This document shows positions 28,293-36,973 of a stretch of 64,000 nucleotides of DNA, in pieces. The notes below the pieces were generated by a model. The model made no database searches and was not told the DNA's origin. It saw nothing but the letters and a program-made list of their open reading frames with translations. The position numbers were made by a program, and so were the translations under genes. Numbering within the stretch: position 1 is the stretch's first letter; each line of letters starts with the position of its first letter. This stretch comes from Pseudomonadota bacterium (GTDB taxonomy: Bacteria > Desulfobacterota > Desulfovibrionia > Desulfovibrionales > Desulfovibrionaceae), in assembly GCA_023403845.1 (NCBI GenBank), contig JAEYDL010000021.1, positions 1 through 64,000 on the forward strand, in the 5' to 3' direction.

Positions 28293-28324
28293 ATAAAAGA
28301 AAGGAGGGAAATTGCTTTCCCTCC
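28293..28324 (-). terminator. Intrinsic terminator between rplY and pth
   Basis: A perfect stem GGAGGGAAA-GCAA-TTTCCCTCC (28303-28324) is followed by TTTCTTTTAT on the minus strand. It would end or attenuate the prs-rplY transcript before pth. Confidence 0.85.
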
Positions 28325-28353
28325 CCTGAGATCATTGTTCCCCGAAGGGATGC

Positions 28354-28950
28354 CTATTCGGCGGAAGCGTCGCCGCTGTCGCCGGAACCGGGCATCAGCA
28401 CGGATACGATGGCGTAGTTGCTGTCGTAAGCGGCGGTCACACCCTCAGGCAGCTGCAGGCCGGCGATCTGGAGGGTGGCCCCCACATCCATGCCGGAAAT
28501 GTCGATGGTCACCTTCGCGGGCATGTCGAGCGGCTTCGCCATGAGCTGGACGCGTTCGCGATAGGTTTCGAGTTTGCCGCCAACCTTGGTGCCGCGGGCC
28601 ACGCCCACGAACTCCAGAGGCACGGTGATCTTGACCGGCTTGTCGAGATCTACGCCGTAAAAGTCCACGTGGGTGAAGCTGTTCTTCACAGGATGACGCT
28701 GAGTTTCCCACACCAGAACGGGGTACACGGTCTTCTTTCCATCGGCTTCGATTTCCAAGTTGAACACGGTCGTACGACCAACCTTGGAGAATACCTTGGA
28801 GAAGGCGCGAGCGGAAACCTGCACGGGAATGTTCTCGCCCGTGGTGGAGTAGAACACGCCGGGTACAGCCTCTTCGAGGCGGAGACGACGGTTGGCGCCC
28901 TTGCCGAGGCCGGCGCGCTTCTGAGCGGAAAGGATATTGAGATCAGCCAT
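28354..28950 (-). CDS. rplY: 50S ribosomal protein L25/general stress protein CTC
   Basis: A 198-residue two-domain L25 (CTC/TL5 type). The N-terminal domain, which binds 5S rRNA, has KRAGLGKGANRRLR and VPGVFY, and carries HVDFYGV. The C-terminal domain contains VPLEFVGVARGTKVGG. GGGAG precedes ATG 28950. It follows prs, a common pairing, and is followed by pth after a terminator. Confidence 0.95.
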   Translation of the reverse strand: MADLNILSAQKRAGLGKGANRRLRLEEAVPGVFYSTTGENIPVQVSARAFSKVFSKVGRTTVFNLEIEADGKKTVYPVLVWETQRHPVKNSFTHVDFYGVDLDKPVKITVPLEFVGVARGTKVGGKLETYRERVQLMAKPLDMPAKVTIDISGMDVGATLQIAGLQLPEGVTAAYDSNYAIVSVLMPGSGDSGDASAE

Positions 28951-29045
28951 GGGAATCTCCCTGCCCTCGTGCGCCTGTCGCGCGGGGGCATTTCGTTTAA
29001 AATGTTTTGCCAGGGTCGCTGCGCGAAAATGCGCCGGCACAGCTC

Positions 29046-29990
29046 CTAGAACAGCACGCTCACGGACGATCCGGTATGGATGTTGTGAATGCTCTTGGCA
29101 AGGAGGCTGGCCACGGATACGACCTGCAGCTTGGGGCAGCTTTCGAGCTTGTCTCCGGCCGGAATCGTATCAGTAACGAAAACCTTGGCGAAAACGGAAT
29201 TGTTGAGGCGCTCGATGGCGGGTCCGGAAAGCACACCGTGCGTGGCGCAGGCATAGGCTTCGCGCGCGCCCTCGCGGAGCAGCACTTCCGCGGCGGCGCT
29301 GATGGTGCCGGCCGTGTCAATGATGTCGTCCACAAGAACGGCGACCTTGTCCCGCACATCCCCGATGACATGGGTGGCCGACGCCTGATTGGGCCGGTCC
29401 CTCCGCTTGTCGATGATGGCGAGCGGAGCCTCAATGCGCTTGGCATAGGCACGAGCGCGTTCAACCCCGCCCGCGTCGGGCGAAACCACGACGATGTCCG
29501 ACTTGTCGATTCCCATGTTGATGATGGGATCAAGCAGCACGCGGGAGGCGAACAGATTGTCTACGGGACAGTTGAAGAATCCCTGGATCTGTCCGGCATG
29601 CAGGTCGACGGTCACGACCCGGCCGGCTCCGGCGGCGGTGAGGAAGTCGGCCACCAGCTTGGCGCTGATGGGGGCGCGGGGACTGACCTTCCGGTCCTGC
29701 CGCGCATAGCCGTAGTAGGGGATGATGGCCGTGATGCGGCCGGCGCTGGCGCGCTTGAGCGCGTCGAGCATGAGGCAGAGCTGCATGAGGTTGAAGTTCA
29801 CCGGCGCGCAGGTGGGCTGGATGACGAACACGTCGTCGCCGCGCACGCTGCTGCTGATTTCGATGCGGTTTTCACCGTCGCTGAACTTCTCGCACAGGGC
29901 AGGGGTCAGAGGACAGCCAAGATGATCGCTGATCGCCTGGGCCAGAGGCACGTTGGCTGTGCCCGTAAGGATCTTCAAATCGCCGTACAT
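29046..29990 (-). CDS. prs: Ribose-phosphate pyrophosphokinase
   Basis: A 314-residue PRPP synthase of usual length. It makes PRPP from ribose 5-phosphate and ATP for nucleotide, histidine and tryptophan synthesis. Seen are KFSDGENRIEI, RDDVF-like RGDDVFVIQPT, the PYYGYARQDRK flexible loop and the PRPP-binding loop VLVDDIIDTAGT. GAAGG lies 8 bases before ATG 29990. A tRNA-Gln gene lies 41 bases upstream and ispE beyond that, all on the minus strand. Confidence 0.97.
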   Translation of the reverse strand: MYGDLKILTGTANVPLAQAISDHLGCPLTPALCEKFSDGENRIEISSSVRGDDVFVIQPTCAPVNFNLMQLCLMLDALKRASAGRITAIIPYYGYARQDRKVSPRAPISAKLVADFLTAAGAGRVVTVDLHAGQIQGFFNCPVDNLFASRVLLDPIINMGIDKSDIVVVSPDAGGVERARAYAKRIEAPLAIIDKRRDRPNQASATHVIGDVRDKVAVLVDDIIDTAGTISAAAEVLLREGAREAYACATHGVLSGPAIERLNNSVFAKVFVTDTIPAGDKLESCPKLQVVSVASLLAKSIHNIHTGSSVSVLF

Positions 29991-30031
29991 AGGGGAGGCC
30001 TTCCGGTTGAGAACCTCTAAAGCGCAAAAAA

Positions 30032-30107
30032 TGGCTGGGGCGGAAGGACTTGAACCCTCGAATGACGGGACCAAAACCCGTTGCCTTACCTGCTTGGCTA
30101 CACCCCA
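30032..30107 (-). tRNA. tRNA-Gln (anticodon TTG)
   Basis: Read on the minus strand, a 76-base cloverleaf with encoded CCA. The acceptor TGGGGTG pairs with CGCCCCA with one G-T pair and discriminator G. The anticodon stem ACGGG/CCCGT encloses the loop TTTTGGT with anticodon TTG. The T-loop region is GAGGGTTCAAGTCCTTC. It lies between ispE and prs. Confidence 0.96.
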
Positions 30108-30139
30108 GCGTGACAAGGATTTCCCCGCACGGGAAAATC

Positions 30140-31036
30140 TTACAATGCGTGGACATGAACGGCCACGTCTTTTTCCCGCATGTTTTCGGCAGCGGCGCGG
30201 GCCGCCTCAAGCGACCGGAACAGGCCGAACAGAGAGGAACCGCTGCCGCTCATGGCGGCTGCCGCCGCGCCGCTTTGCAGAAGCTTTTCCTTCAGACGGC
30301 GCAAGCGGGGGAAAGCTGCGAAGACCGGGGACTCGAAACTGTTTTCGATCCGCAGGACTTCTTCGTTTCCATCCGGAAAACACAGGGAAGACCGGCCTAT
30401 AGCGCTCATTTTATCTTTTGTCAAGGCCCTCTCGTCCCGTTTCTGCCATTGATCCCATGCCCGATAGGCCCAGGGAGTGGAAACGGATTCAGACGGGCAC
30501 ACCAGCAGAATCGCCGCTCCGGCATTCCGCAGAAAGCCCAGCGGATCACAGGGAACGAGTCTTTCCCCTATGCCCCGGGCACGGCAGGGGCGATTGAGCA
30601 GAAAGAAGGGCACATCCGCTCCAACCCCGGCCGCCACGTCGATCAGACCGGCGAGCGCCAGAGGTTCCGGAGCCCGGGCATTGAGCCAGTCAAGCAGAGC
30701 GGCGGCATCCGCGCTCCCGCCCCCCAGCCCTGCCCCGTGGGGAATTCCCTTCTCAAGCATGATGTCCAGCGAAGGAGCGAAACCGCTCGCCGCGGCAAAA
30801 CGCGCACAGGCTGCCGTCAGCGTGTTGCGTTCCGGATCTATCCCCGGCGTGTCGCACCGCACTGAGACCGTGCCGCCCTCCTGCCGGAGCAGCCTCACCT
30901 CCAGACGGTCATGCGGCTCGGACAGGGGCAGAAAGACCGTGTCCAGTTCATGCCAGCCGTCCGGACGAACTCCCATAATCCTCAGATACAGATTGATCTT
31001 GCACCCCGCCCGCAAGACGGTGATTCGCTCCCGCAT
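30140..31036 (-). CDS. ispE: 4-diphosphocytidyl-2-C-methyl-D-erythritol kinase
   Basis: A 298-residue GHMP kinase of the non-mevalonate isoprenoid pathway. It phosphorylates CDP-methylerythritol. Visible are AGCKINLYLRI with the catalytic Lys, the ATP loop GIPHGAGLGGGSADAAALL, GADVPFFL, and MSGSGSSLFGLF near the C terminus. GGAG precedes ATG 31036. It is the first gene of the leftward group with tRNA-Gln, prs, rplY and pth, and it diverges from livJ. Confidence 0.95.
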   Translation of the reverse strand: MRERITVLRAGCKINLYLRIMGVRPDGWHELDTVFLPLSEPHDRLEVRLLRQEGGTVSVRCDTPGIDPERNTLTAACARFAAASGFAPSLDIMLEKGIPHGAGLGGGSADAAALLDWLNARAPEPLALAGLIDVAAGVGADVPFFLLNRPCRARGIGERLVPCDPLGFLRNAGAAILLVCPSESVSTPWAYRAWDQWQKRDERALTKDKMSAIGRSSLCFPDGNEEVLRIENSFESPVFAAFPRLRRLKEKLLQSGAAAAAMSGSGSSLFGLFRSLEAARAAAENMREKDVAVHVHAL

Positions 31037-31153
31037 GGCATCTCCTTCGGAAGAGTTCCGCCCCTCCGGGGCCGTACCGCTTCGCATTCATTATGCGTTT
31101 CTTTTCACAAAATTACTTTCCACTACGAGCGCTTGACAACCATTACAAAACCG

Positions 31154-31169
31154 TGGCAGCACAAATGCA
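31154..31169 (+). promoter_or_regulatory. Candidate sigma-54 promoter of the liv operon
   Basis: TGGCAG-N5-ATGCA has the invariant GG and GC separated by exactly 10 bases, as in the TGGCAC-N5-TTGCW consensus, with two mismatches. It is followed by a T-rich stretch and a leader of about 125 bases before livJ. A nearby TTGACA (31133-31138) has no good -10 at normal spacing. Confidence 0.4.
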
Positions 31170-31307
31170 GTTTTGTCCCTTTTTTATAGATGGCGAAACA
31201 GGCCGCCCGGAACAGTTCCGGCAAGCCTTTTTTGCGTCGGTTCGGGACGGAACGCAAGGGCAAACGCCATCCCAAACTACAACAACCCGATATTGGGGGA
31301 GGTTCCT

Positions 31308-32423
31308 ATGGCACGCGCATGGATGAAGGCTGCCATTGCCGGACTGGCCGTTATGGCCATGACGGCTCCGGTGCATGCTGCCGACACGATCAAAATCGGG
31401 GTTCCCGGAGCGCACTCCGGCGACCTGTCTTCCTACGGACTGCCCAGCCTGAACGCGGCCAGGATCGTCGTTGACGAATACAACGCCAAGGGCGGCATCC
31501 TCGGCAGGCAGATCGAGATCATCGCCCAGGACGACCAGTGCAAACCCGAACTCGGCACCAACGCCGCGACCAAGGTTCTCTCCGAAGGAGCCGTGGCCGT
31601 CATGGGTTCCATCTGTTCCGGCGCGACCAAGGCGGCCCTGCCCATTTACAATGACGCCAAGATCGTCTCCATCTCCCCCTCCGCCACCACTCCGGAACTG
31701 ACCCAGCAGGGCGAATACCCCTACTTTTTCCGCACCGTGGCCTCCGACGACATGTCCGGCCACCTGGCCGCGACCTTCGCCAAGGACAAGCTCGGCCTGA
31801 AGAAGATCGCGCTCCTCCACGACAAGGGCGACTACGGTCGCGGCTTTGTGACCTATGCCCGGGAAATTCTTGAAAAGGGCGGCGTGGAAATTGCTCTTGA
31901 GGAAGGCATCACCCCCGGCGCCGTGGACTACGGCGCGGTGATCCAGAAGGTCCGCCGGTCCGGTGCGGACGGCATCATCTTCGGCGGCTATCACCCGGAA
32001 GCCTCCAAGCTCGTGCAGCAGCTGGCCAAGAAGCGCGTGAAGATCCCCTTCATCGGCCCTGACGGCGTCAAGGACGAACAGTTCATCAAGGTAGCCGGCA
32101 AGAACGCCGAAGGCGTCTATGCCACCGGCCCCACCGACGTGTCGAAGCTCCCCATGAACATCACCGCGCATGAAAACCACAAGAAGCGTTTCGGCACCGA
32201 ACCCGGAGCATTCTACGACAACGCCTACTCGGCCACCATTGCACTGATCGAGGCCATCAAGGTCGCCGGCAGCACGGATTCCGACAAGATCATGGAAGCG
32301 CTGCGCACCAATTACGTGGAAACGCCGCTCGGCAGGATCAAGTTCGACGCCAAGGGCGACGCCGAAGGTGCCGGCTTCTCCATCTATCAGGTCCAGAACG
32401 GCGTGTTCGTCGAGCTGAAGTAA
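31308..32423 (+). CDS. livJ: Branched-chain amino acid ABC transporter, periplasmic binding protein
   Basis: A 371-residue type I periplasmic binding protein. The signal peptide ends MTAPVHAA (about residue 25). The mature part starts DTIKIGVPGAHSGDLSSYG and has GGILGRQIEIIAQDDQC, GSICSGATKAALPIYND and HDKGDYGRGFV, all characteristic of LivJ-type leucine/isoleucine/valine binders. GGGGGAGG precedes ATG 31308. It heads the livJHMGF operon; a strong hairpin between it and livH may raise its relative mRNA level. Confidence 0.93.
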   Translation: MARAWMKAAIAGLAVMAMTAPVHAADTIKIGVPGAHSGDLSSYGLPSLNAARIVVDEYNAKGGILGRQIEIIAQDDQCKPELGTNAATKVLSEGAVAVMGSICSGATKAALPIYNDAKIVSISPSATTPELTQQGEYPYFFRTVASDDMSGHLAATFAKDKLGLKKIALLHDKGDYGRGFVTYAREILEKGGVEIALEEGITPGAVDYGAVIQKVRRSGADGIIFGGYHPEASKLVQQLAKKRVKIPFIGPDGVKDEQFIKVAGKNAEGVYATGPTDVSKLPMNITAHENHKKRFGTEPGAFYDNAYSATIALIEAIKVAGSTDSDKIMEALRTNYVETPLGRIKFDAKGDAEGAGFSIYQVQNGVFVELK

Positions 32424-32455
32424 CCGAACGTTCAGGCAGACCGATCCGAATCCAT

Positions 32456-32492
32456 CACCCTGTGCCGCCCCTTCCGGGAGCGGCGCAGGGTG
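32456..32492 (+). terminator. Strong hairpin between livJ and livH
   Basis: CACCCTG-TGCCGC pairs with GCGGCG-CAGGGTG around an 11-base loop. There is no T tract, so it is more likely an mRNA-stabilising stem or partial attenuator. This is common after a binding-protein gene that must be made in excess over the permease. Confidence 0.5.
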
Positions 32493-32636
32493 AACCGCAC
32501 GTAGGCCCGTTTCGGGTCGGTCGGTCCCCCTCAGAGTTTCCGCGAATCCTGCGCCCGACGTCGCGATATTCCGGAAAGCATCGGCTCTCCCCAGGCGGAA
32601 CATTCCCGCCGGAGGCACAAGCCAGCGAGCAGGTCC

Positions 32637-33545
32637 ATGGATTTACAATATTTCGTTGAACTCTTCTGCGGCGGTCTCACCAGAGGCAGCATCTACGCGC
32701 TGATCGCGCTGGGCTACACCATGGTGTACGGGATCATCGAACTCATCAACTTCGCTCACGGCGAAATTTACATGATCGGCGCTTTCACGGCCCTTATCGT
32801 GGCCAGCGCGTTGGGCATCATGGGGTTCCCCGCGGCGGGCGTAGTGGTGGTCGCCGCTCTGGCCGCGGTGATCTGGTGCGCGGCCTATGGCTTCACCATC
32901 GAGAAGGTGGCCTACCGACCGCTGCGCGGCGCGCCCCGCCTTTCACCGCTGATTTCCGCCATCGGCATGTCCATTTTTCTTCAGAACTATGTGAGCCTGG
33001 CCCAAACCTCCGATTTCGTGGCCTTTCCGCAGCTCATTCCCGAATTCGAATTTCTGGATCCGATCTCCTACGTCATCGGGACAAGCGACTTTCTGATCAT
33101 CACGACGAGCCTCGTGACCATGGTCGCCCTGACCCTGTTCATCCAGTACACCAAGATGGGCAAGGCCATGCGTGCGACGGCGCAGAACCGCAAGATGGCC
33201 ATGCTTCTGGGAATCGACGCCGACAAGATCATTTCCCTGACCTTCATCATCGGTTCATCGCTCGCCGCCATCGGCGGCGTGCTCATTGCCAACCATGTAG
33301 GACAGGTGAACTTCTACATCGGCTTCATCGCAGGCATCAAGGCCTTTACCGCCGCCGTGCTCGGAGGCATAGGCTCCATCCCCGGCGCCATGGTCGGCGG
33401 ACTGGTGCTCGGCCTGTGCGAGAGCTTCGCCACCGGCTATATTTCCAGCGCCTATGAAGACGCCCTCGCCTTCGCACTGCTGGTGCTCATTCTCATCTTC
33501 CGTCCGGCGGGCATTCTCGGAAAGCCCAAGGTTCAAAAAGTCTAG
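32637..33545 (+). CDS. livH: Branched-chain amino acid ABC transporter permease LivH
   Basis: A 302-residue inner-membrane permease. It begins with LTRGSIYALIALGYTMVYGIIELINFAHGEIYMIGA, of which GYTMVYG and INFAHGE are the LivH signature. Near the C terminus KAFTAAVLGGIGSIPGAMVGG is the cytoplasmic EAA-like loop that contacts LivG/LivF. The ribosome site before ATG 32637 is weak (AGG). It is followed 9 bases later by livM. Confidence 0.95.
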   Translation: MDLQYFVELFCGGLTRGSIYALIALGYTMVYGIIELINFAHGEIYMIGAFTALIVASALGIMGFPAAGVVVVAALAAVIWCAAYGFTIEKVAYRPLRGAPRLSPLISAIGMSIFLQNYVSLAQTSDFVAFPQLIPEFEFLDPISYVIGTSDFLIITTSLVTMVALTLFIQYTKMGKAMRATAQNRKMAMLLGIDADKIISLTFIIGSSLAAIGGVLIANHVGQVNFYIGFIAGIKAFTAAVLGGIGSIPGAMVGGLVLGLCESFATGYISSAYEDALAFALLVLILIFRPAGILGKPKVQKV

Positions 33546-33554
33546 GGGGTCGTC

Positions 33555-34805
33555 ATGAACGCTATCATCAAAGCGCTCCTCGTCAGCGTCTGGTTCATGT
33601 TTCTGACCTTTCCGCTGATCGTCATCAAGGTGGACACGCTGCACAACACCCTCGTGTTCCGCTGGGAAAACATGGCCTATATGGGTGTCGGAGCCTTTTT
33701 CCTCGCCCTGCTCTGGCGCTGGAGCATGGAGCGCAAGACCAGAGGTCCCCTCTCTTCCGGGCCGTCCCTCTTCACGCGGACGCTTGATCAGGTGCGGCAG
33801 CCCGGGACCCGGCGCATCTGTCTGGCACTGATCGCCGCACTGATGATCGCCATGCCGTTCATCAGTTCCATGTATCAGGTGAACATCATGATCTCGGCCA
33901 TGACCTATGTCATGCTCGGACTCGGACTGAACATCGTGGTGGGCCTCGCCGGCCAGCTCGTTCTCGGCTATGCGGCCTTCTATGCCGTCGGCGCGTACAC
34001 CTACGGCCTGCTCGACACCTACTTCGGACTTGGCTTCTGGGCGGTTCTGCCCATCGGCGGCGTTATGGCCACGATTTTCGGACTGCTGCTCGGTTTCCCT
34101 GTTCTCCGCCTCCGGGGCGACTATCTTGCAATCGTCACCCTCGGCTTCGGCGAAATCATCCGTCTCGTTCTGGAAAACTGGACCGACGTGACCAAGGGAT
34201 CCTTCGGCCTTTCCAATCTTCAGCGTCCCAGCCTGTTCGGCATGGAAATGGACGTTACCCAGGCCACCAGTTACATCTACTATATCGTGCTCGCCGCCGT
34301 GGTGCTCACGATCATCGTCGTCGGCCGGCTCAAGAACTCGCGCGTCGGTCTGGCCCTTCAGGCCCTGCGTGAGGATGAAATCGCCTGCGAGGCCATGGGC
34401 ATCGACCTCACCAGGGTCAAGCTCTCCGCCTTCGCTCTCGGCTCCTGCTGGGCGGGATTCGCCGGGGTGATCTTCGCGGCCAAGACCACGTTCATCAACC
34501 CTGCGAGCTTCACCTTCATGGAATCGGCCATGATTCTGTCCATGGTGGTGCTCGGCGGCATGGGGTCCGTGCTCGGCGTGACCATCGCGGCGCTGATCCT
34601 CGTGCTCGCGCCGGAATACCTGCGCGCCTTCTCCGAATACCGCATGCTGCTGTTCGGCGCGGTCATGGTCATCATGATGATCTATCGTCCGCAAGGACTC
34701 ATTTCCGGCGAAAAGCGCACCTACAAGATCAACAACAAGGATGCGGTGGACGCGACGCCCTCGCCCATTGCCGACACCGCCGCGCCCACAGGAGGTCAGG
34801 CATGA
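33555..34805 (+). CDS. livM: Branched-chain amino acid ABC transporter permease LivM
   Basis: A 416-residue permease. An N-terminal extension with two extra helices (1-90) precedes the conserved part: LGLNIVVGLAGQLVLGYAAFYAVGAYTYG, RLRGDYLAIVTLGFGEIIRLVLEN and AGVIFAAKTTFINPASFTF. E. coli LivM has a similar long N terminus. It pairs with LivH in the membrane. Its end overlaps the livG start by four bases (ATGA). Confidence 0.95.
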   Translation: MNAIIKALLVSVWFMFLTFPLIVIKVDTLHNTLVFRWENMAYMGVGAFFLALLWRWSMERKTRGPLSSGPSLFTRTLDQVRQPGTRRICLALIAALMIAMPFISSMYQVNIMISAMTYVMLGLGLNIVVGLAGQLVLGYAAFYAVGAYTYGLLDTYFGLGFWAVLPIGGVMATIFGLLLGFPVLRLRGDYLAIVTLGFGEIIRLVLENWTDVTKGSFGLSNLQRPSLFGMEMDVTQATSYIYYIVLAAVVLTIIVVGRLKNSRVGLALQALREDEIACEAMGIDLTRVKLSAFALGSCWAGFAGVIFAAKTTFINPASFTFMESAMILSMVVLGGMGSVLGVTIAALILVLAPEYLRAFSEYRMLLFGAVMVIMMIYRPQGLISGEKRTYKINNKDAVDATPSPIADTAAPTGGQA

Positions 34806-35605
34806 GCGTCCCCGTGCTTGAAGTCACCGGCCTTTCCAAGAACTTCGGTGGATTGCGCGCTCTGAACGACGTTGATCTCACCATCAACAAACAGGAGATT
34901 GTCGCGCTCATCGGCCCCAACGGCGCAGGCAAGACTACGTTCTTCAACTGCATCACGGGTATCTATACCCCCACCGAAGGAACCGTCCTGCTGCATCTGC
35001 CCGAGCGCCATGGCTCTCCGTCCCGCTCCGTCCCGCTCAACGGCCTCAAGCCCAATCAGATCACGGAACTCGGCATGGCGCGGACATTTCAGAACATCCG
35101 TCTGTTCCCCTCCATGACCGTGCTCGAAAACGTGCTCATCGGCCGTCATTGCAGAACCCGCGCGGGCATTCTCGGCGCGGTGCTGCAGGACCCGCGCACG
35201 CGGGCAGAAGAACAGGCAGCCGTAGATCGCAGCTATGAGCTGCTGCACGAGGTGGGACTGGCCCAACATTACAACGAGGAAGCCAGAAATCTTCCCTACG
35301 GAGCACAGAGACGTCTGGAAATCGCCCGTGCTCTGGCCACCGATCCCGCCGTGCTCCTGCTTGACGAACCCGCTGCAGGCATGAATCCTCAGGAAACCTT
35401 GGAACTCAAGTCTCTGGTCCTGCACCTGCGCGAACGGCTTGAACTGTCCATTCTCCTGATCGAGCACGACATGGGCATGGTGATGTCCCTTTCGGACCGC
35501 ATCTACGTTATGGAATACGGCTCCCGCATCGCCATGGGAACGCCGCGGGAAGTGCGCGCCAATCCCAGGGTCATCAAGGCCTACCTTGGAGAGTCTGATG
35601 CTTGA
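34802..35605 (+). CDS. livG: Branched-chain amino acid ABC transporter ATP-binding protein LivG
   Basis: A 267-residue ABC ATPase. Walker A is GPNGAGKTT, the Q-loop follows as ARTFQNIRLF (typical of LivG), the signature is the divergent LPYGAQRRLEIARAL, and Walker B is VLLLDEPAAGMNP. It powers import with LivF. It overlaps livM by four bases and livF by eight, indicating tight translational coupling. Confidence 0.96.
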   Translation: MSVPVLEVTGLSKNFGGLRALNDVDLTINKQEIVALIGPNGAGKTTFFNCITGIYTPTEGTVLLHLPERHGSPSRSVPLNGLKPNQITELGMARTFQNIRLFPSMTVLENVLIGRHCRTRAGILGAVLQDPRTRAEEQAAVDRSYELLHEVGLAQHYNEEARNLPYGAQRRLEIARALATDPAVLLLDEPAAGMNPQETLELKSLVLHLRERLELSILLIEHDMGMVMSLSDRIYVMEYGSRIAMGTPREVRANPRVIKAYLGESDA

Positions 35606-36302
35606 ACTTCGCGGAATCAATACCTATTATGGAAATATTCAGGCTCTGCGCGATGTTGACATGCACATCGCGGAGGGAGAGATCGTCACGCTCATCGGGG
35701 CCAACGGCGCAGGCAAGAGCACCACGCTCATGACCATCTGCGGCGGCACGCCGCCGCGTTCGGGTGAAGTTCTCTTCCGGGGCAAGCCGATTCAGCACCT
35801 GAAGCCCAACAAGATTGTTGCGCTGGGCATCAGTCAGGTGCCCGAAGGCAGACTTATCTTCCCGGACCTCACCGTTCAGGAAAATCTCGACCTCGGGGCG
35901 TTTCTGCGCAATGACCAGAACGGCATCCGCCACGATATGGAATACATCTTCGATCTGTTCCCCATTCTGGCTCAGCGCCGGCGTCAGACGGGCGGCACGC
36001 TTTCCGGCGGCGAACAGCAGATGCTTGCCATTTCCCGCGCCATCATGGCCCGTCCCAGCCTGCTTCTGCTGGACGAACCTTCCCTTGGCCTTGCCCCCAT
36101 CATCATCCAGCAGATCTTCACCATCATCGAAAAGATCAATGCGGACGGCACTACCGTCTTTCTGGTGGAACAAAACGCCAATCAGGCTCTTCGAATCGCT
36201 CACCGCGCCTATGTGATGGAAAACGGCCGCATCGTCATGGAAGATGCGGCCGACAGCCTGCTTGCCAATCCTGACGTCCAGAAAGCCTATCTGGGCATGT
36301 AG
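35598..36302 (+). CDS. livF: Branched-chain amino acid ABC transporter ATP-binding protein LivF
   Basis: A 234-residue ABC ATPase. Walker A is GANGAGKST, ISQVPEGRLIFPDLTVQENL holds the Q-loop region, the signature is LSGGEQQMLAISRAI, and Walker B is LLLLDEPSLGLAP. GGAG in the end of livG serves ATG 35598; an ATG at 35586 is less favoured. It is the last gene of livJHMGF and is followed by an intrinsic terminator at 36322-36355. Confidence 0.96.
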   Translation: MLELRGINTYYGNIQALRDVDMHIAEGEIVTLIGANGAGKSTTLMTICGGTPPRSGEVLFRGKPIQHLKPNKIVALGISQVPEGRLIFPDLTVQENLDLGAFLRNDQNGIRHDMEYIFDLFPILAQRRRQTGGTLSGGEQQMLAISRAIMARPSLLLLDEPSLGLAPIIIQQIFTIIEKINADGTTVFLVEQNANQALRIAHRAYVMENGRIVMEDAADSLLANPDVQKAYLGM

Positions 36303-36321
36303 AAAACCTTTTGCTTCTTTC

Positions 36322-36355
36322 AGGGGGAAAGCGTCGGCTTTTCCCCCTCTTTTTT
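36322..36355 (+). terminator. Intrinsic terminator of the liv operon
   Basis: AGGGGGAAAGC pairs with GCTTTTCCCCCT (one bulged base) around GTCG, followed by CTTTTTTG. It lies 20 bases after the livF stop. Confidence 0.85.
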
Positions 36356-36816
36356 GTTCGGTTCCGTCATGAGAACCGGTCGCTGTCCTGTTCATGGCGT
36401 TTCGGGGAATCAGCGAGAAAATTTCTCCTTTTTCAGCTTTCGTCGAAAAACCGCCGCCCCCGATGCGTCATGAATCTGCCGTCGCGACGGCTCCTCCCGA
36501 CCATGACGGAATCCTGCGGCTTCCTGCTCCAATAACGGGTCGAAGATATCGCCTGCCGTCCCCTTCCTGTCGAGACTTCATCAAAAATTTCCGTCGAAAG
36601 GCATGCAGCAAAGCAGTGAACGTCCCGTGCACGCCATCTCCTTCAAGTCCGACGGGACTCAGGGCTGAACCATACACCGCGGACCGCCGTCTTCACCTGT
36701 ATAAGTCAGCCTTGTCAGCCCAACAGGGAACCTGTCCTGTCTTTCCCCGCCCTTGCGGTCAGACACAGGGGACATGCTCTGTGCATGCTCTCGGCGTCGC
36801 TCGCTTTAATGCAAAT
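36356..36816. other. Intergenic region before the kdp promoter, no gene seen
   Basis: About 460 bases. One 143-codon plus-strand frame crosses it but is rich in Pro, Arg and Cys, lacks a ribosome site, and resembles nothing. I looked for a known riboswitch pattern (c-di-GMP GEMM, c-di-AMP) and recognised none. Confidence 0.4.
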
Positions 36817-36869
36817 TTAATATGAAGCTCCATTTCTTAATACCGTTTTAATACCCTCTTTCCTACTAT
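36817..36869 (+). promoter_or_regulatory. kdp promoter with candidate KdpE box
   Basis: Direct repeats TTAATACC at 36837-36844 and 36848-36855 are 11 bases apart, one helical turn, giving TTAATA-N5-TTAATA. This resembles the E. coli KdpE target TTTATA-N5-TTTACA. A third copy, TTAATATG, lies 20 bases further up (36817-36824). A -10 of TACTAT (36864-36869) follows with no good -35, as expected of an activated promoter. Confidence 0.5.
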
Positions 36870-36973
36870 CGGCCTCCGCATTCGCCTGCGGGTTTTGGAA
36901 GAATCCCCCCGTCCGGGCGATCGACGCCTGACGAAGAAACGCCAGGAACATGTGAAGGAGCAAGGAGTGTCGT

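Noticed and set aside
36356..36816. Possible c-di-AMP or c-di-GMP riboswitch in the kdp leader
   Set aside because: I could not find the conserved core of either class; only promoter-like repeats were found further down.
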